Shown here: in pieces, positions 16,937 through 22,519 of the stretch | How the letters are laid out: the number at the start of each line of letters is the position of its first letter | Numbering within the stretch: position 1 is the stretch's first letter | Virus record (IMG/VR): IMGVR_UViG_3300042564_002132 | Location: 1 to 25,066 of that record | Origin: a virus | Length of the DNA stretch: 25,066 nt | Direction: 5' to 3' (one strand) | The notes under the pieces: generated by a model | Seen by the model: only the letters and a program-made list of their open reading frames with translations | Databases searched by the model: none | Told to the model about the DNA's origin: nothing | Position numbers and translations under genes: made by a program

Positions 16937-16939
16937 CGA

Positions 16940-17245
16940 CTAAGTCCAGCGCCGCTCGGTGACATAGGTCGCGCCTGTTGGTAATGGAATAGAGACACCC
17001 TTGGCCCTATTGCATACCCGATGGCTGGGCACCTTCTGCACCGAGCCATCGGGGTTGGTGAGCTCATCGAGCCCACCCTTCGCTAGGGGGATGACGTGGT
17101 CCACCTGGTAGGCAAGAGGGTCTAACCAATCGGCGGTGTAGTCAATGTCCTCGCCGCACCAGTGACACGGCGGCTGACCCTTAGCGAGGATGCGTCGGTG
17201 GTGGTTGCGCTTAGTCGAGTCACGCTTGACGGGGGTCACGCCCAT
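16940..17245 (-). CDS. HNH endonuclease (101 aa)
   Basis: A compact HNH nuclease of the type encoded next to terminase genes, where in HK97-like phages it is needed with the terminase for cutting at cos. The zinc pair Cys27-x2-Cys30 (PCHWCGEDI), the catalytic Asp49-His50 (QVDHVIPLAKGG) and the final His75-x2-Cys78-Asn79 (SHRVCNRAKG) are all present, so the enzyme should be active. The ATG at 17245 follows the stop of a tiny upstream frame by one base. As a free-standing gene in the terminase operon it is better read as a packaging partner than as a homing endonuclease. Confidence 0.9.
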   Translation of the reverse strand: MGVTPVKRDSTKRNHHRRILAKGQPPCHWCGEDIDYTADWLDPLAYQVDHVIPLAKGGLDELTNPDGSVQKVPSHRVCNRAKGVSIPLPTGATYVTERRWT

Positions 17246-17246
17246 G

Positions 17247-17312
17247 TCAGCACACAGAGACGAACACGCCGAGCGCCCACAGCGTCACGTTAACCACAGT
17301 GCACACGTCCAC
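17247..17312 (-). CDS. Possible 21-residue single-pass membrane peptide
   Basis: A GTG at 17312 overlaps the TAG of the upstream gene (TAGTG) and opens a 21-codon frame that closes with TGA one base before the HNH ATG, so it fills the gap between two genes exactly. The peptide is nearly all hydrophobic (VDVCTVVNVTLWALGVFVSV followed by Cys) and could span a membrane once. It may be a real micro-gene or merely a translational bridge that couples HNH synthesis to the upstream gene; it has no clear ribosome site of its own. Confidence 0.35.
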   Translation of the reverse strand: MDVCTVVNVTLWALGVFVSVC

Positions 17313-17662
17313 TACGACTCATCCTCATCGGGCTCGCCGTTGTTGTCGTGCTTGTCGATCATGTCCCACGCGATGGCGAGTGCATCGTCGCGCATGTCGA
17401 GCGCGTCCTCGAGCTGAGCTACACGCGCTGTAAGGCGCGCTACCTCATCGCATTTGATTACGAGTAGGTAGACACTCAACGCCATATTGCGTAGACCCGG
17501 CCTCGGATCCTCAGTCTCCCGGCCCGCACGAATAAACTCGTGCACGCTCTGCTCGATAAACGCGGCGTCAGTATCGCCGGGGCGCTGTTGACGGTATGAC
17601 GCCAGCTCCTGGCGTGTGCGCTCACATACGCTAGCGAGGGAAGCAAAGGCGGCCTCAAACAT
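17312..17662 (-). CDS. Hypothetical protein with C-terminal coiled coil (116 aa)
   Basis: The gene starts in a TGATG junction with the methyltransferase stop, so it is probably translated with it. The protein is helical throughout: an N-terminal Ala/Glu-rich helix (FEAAFASLASVCERTRQELASY), a middle segment with FIEQSVHEFIRAG, and a heptad-like stretch at about residues 72-105 (KCDEVARLTARVAQLEDALD). It ends in an acidic tail (GEPDEDES). No enzyme motif or membrane segment is visible and I do not recognise the family. A link to the methyltransferase is suggested only by coupling. Confidence 0.72.
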   Translation of the reverse strand: MFEAAFASLASVCERTRQELASYRQQRPGDTDAAFIEQSVHEFIRAGRETEDPRPGLRNMALSVYLLVIKCDEVARLTARVAQLEDALDMRDDALAIAWDMIDKHDNNGEPDEDES

Positions 17663-18870
17663 CAGGACGCCCGCTCAATCCGCGACACGATCAGCGGCAT
17701 GTATTCGGACTCGCGCTCAATGGCCACGCACGCGAAACCCTCAAGCAAACAAGCCTCTACGGTGGCGCCGCTACCGGCGAACGGCTCGAGCACAGTACCG
17801 CCGGGAGGGGTGATGAGACGTACCAACCATTGCATCAGGGCTAAGGGCTTGACGGTTGGATGGCGTACGCCGTTAACGTCGGGGCGCTCTTTGGTCGGCG
17901 CCTTGGCCTGATAGCGGAATGTGGGGAAGAATCGGGACGCGCCGCCGGAGTCGGCGTGACCCTCTGGCCGACCGTCCCGCAGTTCCCCAACTTCCCCCAT
18001 GATTCCCGCCGAACGACCACGCCGCTTGATTCCGACCGCGGGTGTGGACTTGCTAACCCCGCTCTGCTCATCCACCTCAGCGGCGGCGGCGGGGTCGAGA
18101 AGGACGTTCGCGGGCCAACGGCCGGCGTCTGATGGCGCAAAGGTCTGCCGAGTCTGCGCGGGCGCGTAACTTGACTTCGCGGTATTCACGCCCTGCGTCA
18201 CTGAGTTTTCGGGGTAGCCGTCAGTTGCAGCTACACGGCACCCGTCAACATTCAACGCCCCGACGCCATGCTCCAACACATTGCCGGCGACGGTACCGCG
18301 GAACGGCTTACGCGCCAACACGATCGGCTCGAACGCGGGTTTAAGTGCGGTGCCCCAACCGTGCCACTGTTTCGCGGCGTCGGTGGCGGGGGCGGTGATG
18401 TCCGGAAGGCCATCAAGTTCCTGAACTCCGTGACAGAACTTGCGGCCCTTGCCGCCGCTGGTTCCTTCTGGGCTTCGGTACTTGCCAATAACCTCTCGCT
18501 CAGCGCCCGCCGCCTTGTCAATCGCCTTGCCCACGTCCAACGACTTAGGAAACCCGCTCCCGTACAGCCACGCCAAGTTGTCTCTAATTTCGAACCCGGC
18601 ATCCTCGATGGCTACCGCGAGCCGGTGCCATGTGCGCGTCCCGCCGAACGCCACCATGTGGCCGCCCGGCTTGAGAACGCGGAGGGCCTCTTTCCAGAGA
18701 ACGGGGTTAAACGCGATAGCGCCAACGTCCCACGCCTTGCCCATAAACCCGAGACCGTACGGCGGGTCGGTGACAATGCTGTCGACGCTGTTGTCGGGTA
18801 GGTCGCGGATAACGTCCAAGCAGTCGCCGTGGTGCAGCGTCACAGTCTCGGTCTGGTGGTGGACAGACAA
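17662..18870 (-). CDS. DNA methyltransferase, beta-class N6-adenine/N4-cytosine type (402 aa)
   Basis: An S-adenosylmethionine-dependent DNA methylase. The catalytic motif IV DPPY is at residues 35-38 (VTDPPYGLGF), the HPTVKP motif at 337-342, and the SAM-binding motif I FAGSGAT at 364-370. Motif IV precedes motif I, which defines the beta order. A central 200-residue section between them carries the likely target-recognition region (PKSLDVGKAIDKAAG, then GRWPANVLLD). The start is TTG at 18870, supported by GGAGGTGG about 8 nt upstream. No restriction enzyme gene is near, so the likely role is protection of phage DNA against host restriction, or a regulatory mark. It is the first gene of the leftward arm; its target sequence cannot be read from the protein. 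Confidence 0.93.
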   Translation of the reverse strand: MSVHHQTETVTLHHGDCLDVIRDLPDNSVDSIVTDPPYGLGFMGKAWDVGAIAFNPVLWKEALRVLKPGGHMVAFGGTRTWHRLAVAIEDAGFEIRDNLAWLYGSGFPKSLDVGKAIDKAAGAEREVIGKYRSPEGTSGGKGRKFCHGVQELDGLPDITAPATDAAKQWHGWGTALKPAFEPIVLARKPFRGTVAGNVLEHGVGALNVDGCRVAATDGYPENSVTQGVNTAKSSYAPAQTRQTFAPSDAGRWPANVLLDPAAAAEVDEQSGVSKSTPAVGIKRRGRSAGIMGEVGELRDGRPEGHADSGGASRFFPTFRYQAKAPTKERPDVNGVRHPTVKPLALMQWLVRLITPPGGTVLEPFAGSGATVEACLLEGFACVAIERESEYMPLIVSRIERAS

Positions 18871-18910
18871 AGTAAGCCCACCTCCGCGCGATTAGTTTTT
18901 GGTGGCCGCG

Positions 18911-18994
18911 CGGCCGCGCAGCATGCAGCCTCACGCCTTATCGGGCGTATAGGTAAAGGGGGGTCCCGTGTGGGTGAGGGTTGCTGCGCGGCCG
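18911..18994 (-). other. Long stem-loop in the leader of the methyltransferase transcript
   Basis: CGGCCGCGCAGCA (18911-18923) is exactly complementary to 18982-18994. Inside it CCTCAC (18930-18935) can pair with GTGAGG (18974-18979), and ACGCC/GGCGT form a small apical hairpin. A transcript starting near 19080 would carry this structure before the TTG start at 18870. It could be an attenuator or mRNA stabiliser. Confidence 0.45.
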
Positions 18995-19079
18995 GCTGCG
19001 GCCGCATCAAGAGGGTTGCGGGTGCTGACCTGTAAATGGGTAGCGTTTTCCCCAACCTCAATAATACTAACATGCGAGC

Positions 19080-19104
19080 GTCACATGAAATGGCTGCATA
19101 TTCG
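19080..19104 (-). promoter_or_regulatory. 25-bp conserved element facing the leftward arm (candidate promoter/operator)
   Basis: The minus strand reads CGAATATGCAGCCATTTCAT then GTGAC, identical to the plus strand at 21083-21107. It is followed within 25 nt by the A+T-rich TTAGTATTATTG, suitable for a -10 region, and lies about 210 bp before the methyltransferase start. Two identical elements, each pointing at a gene start, argue for a shared promoter or operator; hexamer spacing is not the same in the two copies, so I do not assign -35 and -10 boxes firmly. Confidence 0.55.
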
Positions 19105-19300
19105 ATGGGGCTCTGAGAGGCTCTGTAAGCGACGAAAACGGTCTCGCCTAAGGATTCATAGAGGGAAGCTGTTTAAGTCGCTTAGCATTCGATCTGGGGG
19201 CCCTTACGGGCATTGCTGCATGTCGGCCGGTGGCGCCGTGGCGCTGCCGGGGCCACCGCGGGTGCATCCGGCGTTCGAACACGCGTTCGATGATGGCTAG

Positions 19301-19309
19301 TTATCCACA
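19301..19309 (+). other. DnaA box 1 (TTATCCACA)
   Basis: A perfect match to the high-affinity bacterial DnaA box, inside the 15-bp direct repeat AGTTATCCACAGGCT at 19299-19313. Confidence 0.6.
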
Positions 19310-19361
19310 GGCTGGCCGGCCTGGGGCGGCCCAGGGCAGTCCAGGGCACCAACGCAACGCG

Positions 19362-19511
19362 CTGACCTGCAGTAGGGCACCTAGGGCAGCATTTCGCCAT
19401 TGTCACCCTCAAACGCTATACGCTATTCCCTATATGCACTCTATTAACATTAGTAACAACATATGAGCGATAATGGACAACTACTGCCCTAGGTGCCCTA
19501 CTGCAGGTCAG
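19362..19511. repeat. 28-bp perfect inverted repeat around an A+T-rich core
   Basis: Arm 19362-19389 begins CTGACCTGCAGTAGGGCACC and continues TAGGGCAG; its exact reverse complement is 19484-19511. With one mismatch the match extends five more bases outward. Each arm carries two AGGGCAS heptamers spaced 9 bp. The 94-bp spacer is too long for an efficient hairpin, so the symmetry more likely reflects protein binding. Confidence 0.9.
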
Positions 19512-19596
19512 AGCGTTTCCTAGGTGCCCTGGGCTTTCCCGTTACTGCCCTGCGTTGTTAGAACACGCGTTCGAACACTGCTGGAGTGCCGCGAAG

Positions 19597-19605
19597 TTAT
19601 CCACA
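19597..19605 (+). other. DnaA box 2 (TTATCCACA)
   Basis: The second perfect box lies in the same orientation as the first, inside an identical 15-bp direct repeat at 19595-19609, 296 bp downstream of box 1. Confidence 0.6.
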
Positions 19606-19832
19606 GGCTTTCCGTGGCACCGTACCCGCGGTGGCACCAGTAATCGACGCTTGCAAGGCTGTAAGCATTCGCACTCGCGACACGCCGGATTCCTGCCGAT
19701 TTAAGAATGTGTGATAGGCATCACGTGTCCTTGTTGCACGTGCAAAATGCGTGAGCAACTGCGTACGCATCGCCGCCGATATAGGACGTGACAATTGCAG
19801 CTAGTGCCGGCTTTCGCGCAATTCCCCAATAT

Positions 19833-19844
19833 CTAAAACAGAGA
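19833..19844 (+). repeat. Fourth CTAAAACAG-type element, facing the rightward arm
   Basis: CTAAAACAGAGA on the plus strand is identical to the copy ending the triple array (16893-16882 on the minus strand). It lies about 200 bp before the first rightward gene and, like the triple array, reads in the direction of transcription of the genes that follow. Confidence 0.5.
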
Positions 19845-19941
19845 AATGGCCTGGTGGGGGCCGTTTTACATTTGGTGTGGATGATTTGCAAAGTTCGCTG
19901 CGCGGCCGCGATTCCGCGGAACAAATGCGGCAACGGGCCGT

Positions 19942-19947
19942 TATAGT
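19942..19947 (+). promoter_or_regulatory. Possible -10 box of a rightward promoter (TATAGT)
   Basis: TATAGT is close to the sigma-70 -10 consensus and lies about 95 bp before the first rightward gene. No good -35 box is present at 16-18 bp upstream (GGAACA at best), so the assignment is weak. Confidence 0.25.
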
Positions 19948-19983
19948 TGCGTGAGTACCGGCAAAGGCGCCGGAACGAAGAAA

Positions 19984-20015
19984 GGCCCCCCGGGAGCGTC
20001 AACTCCCGGAGGGCC
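19984..20015 (+). terminator. 13-bp hairpin in the leader of the rightward arm
   Basis: GGCCCCCCGGGAG (19984-19996) pairs with CTCCCGGAGGGCC (20003-20015) with one mismatch around a 6-nt loop. It ends 26 nt before the first rightward ATG, so in a transcript from 19942-19960 it would sit in the leader, where it could attenuate transcription or affect translation. No U-tract follows. Confidence 0.5.
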
Positions 20016-20041
20016 GAGCACCAAAACCCGAATCACCCGTC

Positions 20042-20866
20042 ATGAATGAAAGCGAGAATGAGATGCAAAACCAATTTAACACCAGTGATGATCTGTCGGC
20101 AACATCCCCGTACGGCGAGGCGTTCGAAGAGTACGACCCGCGGTTCATCCGGGACACCGACGACCCCGAACCCGCGGCACCGTCCGCGGGGCGGATGCGC
20201 AAGCACCGCTCCCTTGCCGAGGCGCGCCAGAAGCGGGACCGGCTGGTGGCCGACCTGTCGCCGCTGGCCGCTCTGGGTGTCGACCCGTCCGGCCCGCCGC
20301 TGAGTCGCCCCCAGGTGGCGCTCTTGCTCGGACTGTCCCACAAAACGGTTCGATCAACGGTGGCACGTAACGCCGACGAGGTCGCCGGCGGCGACGCCGG
20401 AGCGGACCTGCTCGATATGACCGCGGTGGCCCGGTTGGCTTTGCTGACTCGCCACTCGGCCTCCCCGATGGTGGGTCGGATCCACCGGGCGCTCGATCCG
20501 GAGTCGGCGCGGCCGATTCTCCGGTTTGCAAGCCTCGAGGACGGCCCCACGGCTACTCACCGCGGGGCTGCTTCTGCCGCACTCGAGACCGCGTACGGGC
20601 TCATCACGTCCGTCTGGGATCAGGACCCCGCGGTGGTGTGGGAGCGCGCTCGCGGCATGGCGCCGGAGGAGGCGGCCGCGGTGATCGTGGTTCTGGCCGC
20701 AATCGTTCCCGACGACCGCTCGGGCCTGCTCGACTGGGTGAAGGGCATGACCCCCGACGGTACTGTCGCGGCGGGGCTGTGCCAGATCATCCCGACGCCG
20801 CAGACCGCGGCCGACGGGCGGGCGCTGTCCACCACCATCACGGACGCCGAGCTCGGGCTGCGATGA
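20042..20866 (+). CDS. Protein of unknown function with a putative helix-turn-helix (274 aa)
   Basis: First gene of the rightward arm, directly after the origin-like block. The N-terminal 55 residues are acidic and probably disordered, followed by a basic helix (GRMRKHRSLAEARQKRDRLV). Residues 87-108 (LSRPQVALLLGLSHKTVRST) have the spacing of a helix-turn-helix, so DNA binding is likely. The C-terminal half is Ala-rich and helical. I do not recognise the family. The place suits an origin-binding initiator or a regulator of the arms, but this is inference. ATG at 20042 and the in-frame ATG at 20063 are both possible starts; neither has a strong ribosome site. The end overlaps the next gene by ATGA. 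Confidence 0.75.
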   Translation: MNESENEMQNQFNTSDDLSATSPYGEAFEEYDPRFIRDTDDPEPAAPSAGRMRKHRSLAEARQKRDRLVADLSPLAALGVDPSGPPLSRPQVALLLGLSHKTVRSTVARNADEVAGGDAGADLLDMTAVARLALLTRHSASPMVGRIHRALDPESARPILRFASLEDGPTATHRGAASAALETAYGLITSVWDQDPAVVWERARGMAPEEAAAVIVVLAAIVPDDRSGLLDWVKGMTPDGTVAAGLCQIIPTPQTAADGRALSTTITDAELGLR

Positions 20867-21042
20867 CCGTGGAGCACGTCGCGCGGGTCGAGTACGTCTC
20901 CTACCACGGCGGGCGGCCCTTCCGGGCCGTCTGCCCGTGCGGGATGATCTCGCGCGCGTACGCGACGGCGGAGGACGCGCAGGCTTTGGCCGACGCGCAC
21001 ACCGCCGACCCGTCAGTGCGGAACCTGTCGGTGGCGCGATAG
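20863..21042 (+). CDS. Small CxC-containing protein of unknown function (59 aa)
   Basis: The ATG overlaps the stop of the preceding gene in an ATGA junction, so it is probably translated with it. The frame uses third-position G/C strongly, as real genes here do. The protein (MTVEHVARVEYVSYHGGRPF...) has beta-like character, a CPCG motif at residues 24-27 and a C-terminal helix (AEDAQALADAHTAD). With only two Cys it could bind metal as a dimer at most. Small phage proteins of this kind, with a 'CPCG...A..A..H' pattern, are common in actinophage early regions and have no known role. Confidence 0.68.
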   Translation: MTVEHVARVEYVSYHGGRPFRAVCPCGMISRAYATAEDAQALADAHTADPSVRNLSVAR

Positions 21043-21048
21043 GCGACA

Positions 21049-21083
21049 GCGGGGAGGCCGGCCGGGTTTACCGGCCTCCCCGC
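21049..21083 (+). terminator. Perfect 13-bp G+C hairpin after the first rightward operon
   Basis: GCGGGGAGGCCGG (21049-21061) pairs exactly with 21071-21083 around a 9-nt loop, starting 6 nt after the stop of the preceding gene. No U-tract follows, but the hairpin abuts the 25-bp element at 21083, giving a terminator-then-promoter arrangement. Confidence 0.62.
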
Positions 21084-21107
21084 GAATATGCAGCCATTTC
21101 ATGTGAC
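21083..21107 (+). promoter_or_regulatory. 25-bp conserved element facing the Cas4-like gene (candidate promoter/operator)
   Basis: Identical to the minus-strand element at 19080-19104. Here it is followed by GCATACTTGTAGTAAT (compare GCATGTTAGTATTAT after the other copy) and lies about 50 bp before the GTG at 21155. A GTGACA hexamer 17 bp before TAGTAA is one possible -35/-10 reading. Confidence 0.58.
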
Positions 21108-21154
21108 ACCCGTACCGCATACTTGTAGTAATCCCCGAAAGGACAACTAGCACA

Positions 21155-21940
21155 GTGACTCTCGCAACTCAGGACGACTTCTTCGCCGACGCGGTGCCCG
21201 CGCCGGTGGTGGATTCGGTGCGCGACGACCTGATCGCGGTGGTGGAGCGGGACTGGCTGAACCACCCGCGGAGCCTGCAGCGCGCGATCGGACCGTCGGA
21301 GGTGGGCGTGGCTTGCACTCGCCAACTGGCGGCGAAGGTTGCGGGGGCACCGCGCGTGAATCCGGCCGGCGATATCATGCCGGCCTGGTTGGGCACCGCC
21401 GGGCACGCAAAGCTCGAGGAGGCGTTCAACGCCGACAACGCACGCCTCACCGCGGAGGGCAAGCACCTGCGGTGGCTGATCGAGAATCGGGTGGAGGTTG
21501 CACCCGGTTTGTCGGGGAGCTGCGATCTGTTCGACGTCATCGAGGGCAGGGCAATCGACCACAAGTTCCTGGGCGCCACCACGTTCCGCGCGTACAAGAA
21601 GGACGGGCCGCCGCGCCATTACGTGGTCCAGGCTATGTGCTACGGGGCTGGTTGGGTTCGCGCCGGCTACGAGGTGCGGGAGGTCGCTATCTGGATGTTG
21701 CCCCGCGCCGGCAGCCTGTCCGGCTCGTATCTGTGGACGGCACCGTTCGACCCGTCGGTGGCCGACGCGGCGGTGGATCGCCTCGCCAAGGTTCGCACGG
21801 CGGTCGCCGCTATCGGTGCGGCCGCAGATTTCTCGCAGTTGTCGCGGGTGCCGGCAACGCCGGATAAGGGTTGCCGGTTCTGCCCCGTGTACTCGGCGGC
21901 GACACCTCGCGACGGCACGTTTTCCTGCCCGGGCAAGTAG
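21155..21940 (+). CDS. Cas4/RecB-like PD-(D/E)XK exonuclease with Fe-S cysteines (261 aa)
   Basis: A DNA exonuclease of the RecB/Cas4 type, common in actinophage replication modules and not tied to CRISPR. Nuclease motifs appear in order: His84 (GTAGHAKLEE), Asp124 (GSCDLFD), the Asp135-His-Lys137 core (AIDHKFLG) and Gln159 (HYVVQAMCYG). Four cysteines, Cys54 near the N-terminus and Cys240-x2-Cys243 with Cys258 near the C-terminus, match the 4Fe-4S cage of Cas4 and AddB. All catalytic residues are intact. It probably processes DNA ends in recombination or replication, perhaps with the following small protein. GTG at 21155 follows GAAAGGAC at a long spacing of about 12 nt; no better start is seen. 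Confidence 0.88.
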   Translation: MTLATQDDFFADAVPAPVVDSVRDDLIAVVERDWLNHPRSLQRAIGPSEVGVACTRQLAAKVAGAPRVNPAGDIMPAWLGTAGHAKLEEAFNADNARLTAEGKHLRWLIENRVEVAPGLSGSCDLFDVIEGRAIDHKFLGATTFRAYKKDGPPRHYVVQAMCYGAGWVRAGYEVREVAIWMLPRAGSLSGSYLWTAPFDPSVADAAVDRLAKVRTAVAAIGAAADFSQLSRVPATPDKGCRFCPVYSAATPRDGTFSCPGK

Positions 21941-22015
21941 CCCCCCAGACACCGCCCGCGGCGAGCGGACCAATCGCCGCGCCAAGGAAGAAATAACAGG
22001 AAGAGGTAACACACG

Positions 22016-22510
22016 ATGATCGACCCCAATCAGTTTCTGACGGGTAGCGGCTCGCCGGCCGCGAAGTTCCCGACGATCGGAACCACGGTGGCCGGAACGA
22101 TCACCACCGAGCCGACGGTGGTGCAGCAGACCGCATTCGGCACCAACGAGCCCCTCGCATGGGCGGACGGCAGCCCGAGGCTGCAGATGGTCGTCGAGGT
22201 GAACACGGCGGAGGGCCCGCAGCGGTTCTTTATCAAAGCGGGTCTCAAGAACGCGGTGGCGGATGCGGTTCGCGCGGCCGGCGTGACGGGCCTCCAGGTG
22301 GGTGGCGCGCTCAGCGTGACGTACACCGGGGATTTGGCTCCGACCCGTCCCGGCATCGCGGGGGCCAAGGTGTACGCGGCCTCCTACACGGCGCCGGCCC
22401 CGGTGCCGGTGGCTGTGCCGGCGGGCCCGCCCATCGTGCCCGCACCGAAGGTGTCGGTTCCGACCGCTCCGCCGCTGACGGCTGAGGCCGCTCTGGCCGC
22501 GCTGGCCTAG
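22016..22510 (+). CDS. Conserved phage protein, possible ssDNA-binding OB-fold (164 aa)
   Basis: It lies between the Cas4-like nuclease and the redoxin/primase genes and has a good GGAAGAGG ribosome site. The first 120 residues are beta-rich: TVAGTITTEPTVVQQTAFG, LQMVVEVNTAEGPQRFFIK, then a helix LKNAVADAVRAAG, then GGALSVTYTGDLAP and AKVYAASYTAP. The pattern of repeated strands with one helix suits an OB-like fold, and single-strand-binding proteins often end in a flexible tail; here the last 40 residues are Pro/Ala/Val-rich. I know similar proteins from actinophage replication modules, usually unnamed. ssDNA binding is inferred from this layout and the neighbours. Confidence 0.65.
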   Translation: MIDPNQFLTGSGSPAAKFPTIGTTVAGTITTEPTVVQQTAFGTNEPLAWADGSPRLQMVVEVNTAEGPQRFFIKAGLKNAVADAVRAAGVTGLQVGGALSVTYTGDLAPTRPGIAGAKVYAASYTAPAPVPVAVPAGPPIVPAPKVSVPTAPPLTAEAALAALA

Positions 22511-22519
22511 TGGTTAGCG

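Larger units (their letters stand above)
16770..16939. other. 170-bp gene-free gap before the terminase genes, candidate cos/packaging or promoter region
   Basis: It lies between the HNH gene and the small terminase gene, where cos and terminase-binding sites lie in many HNH-containing siphophages. It holds three phased CTGTTYTAG repeats, a small hairpin and no plausible open frame. The cut site itself cannot be located by eye. If the phage packages by headful instead, this gap would only carry regulatory sites. Confidence 0.45.
19271..19609. other. Candidate origin of replication
   Basis: The block is bounded on each side by GAACACGCGTTCGA followed by AGTTATCCACAGGCT, which contains a perfect DnaA box. 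Between them eight AGGGCAS heptamers form two opposed clusters, within which lies a 28-bp perfect inverted repeat, and the 94-bp centre (19390-19483) is clearly richer in A+T than its surroundings, with a tandem ACGCTAT pair. Iterons, DnaA boxes and an A+T-rich unwinding core are the classic parts of a theta-type origin, and the primase-helicase arm starts nearby. No function has been shown; a complex regulatory or partition site is the main alternative. Confidence 0.6.
18871..20041. other. 1.17-kb gene-free divergent region with origin-like and regulatory structure
   Basis: The leftward and rightward arms begin at its two ends. Open frames here are short, lack ribosome sites and resemble no protein. 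From left to right it holds a long leader stem-loop (18911-18994), a 25-bp element shared with 21083 (19080-19104), a small inverted repeat TAAGCGAC/GTCGCTTA (19126-19184), an origin-like block (19271-19609), a CTAAAACAGAGA element (19833-19844), a possible promoter near 19942 and a hairpin (19984-20015). Confidence 0.8.

Noticed and set aside
18968-19300. 110-codon plus-strand frame in the divergent region
   Set aside because: It crosses the 25-bp element and the edge of the origin-like block, has no ribosome site and a composition unlike the real genes.
19614-19638. Direct repeat GTGGCACC at 17-bp spacing
   Set aside because: Only two 8-bp copies without further symmetry; may be chance in G+C-rich DNA, so not listed as a feature.
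19472-19884. Additional DnaA-box-like sites (AATGGACAA at 19472, TGTGGATGA at 19876)
   Set aside because: They match the consensus with one or two mismatches on the opposite strand; too weak to count with the two perfect boxes.
19721-20002. 93-codon minus-strand frame in the divergent region
   Set aside because: It overlaps the probable promoter and leader hairpin of the rightward arm and shows no protein-like pattern.
18871-20041. attP or integration site
   Set aside because: No integrase gene or tRNA-like core is visible in the window, so an attachment site cannot be supported here.
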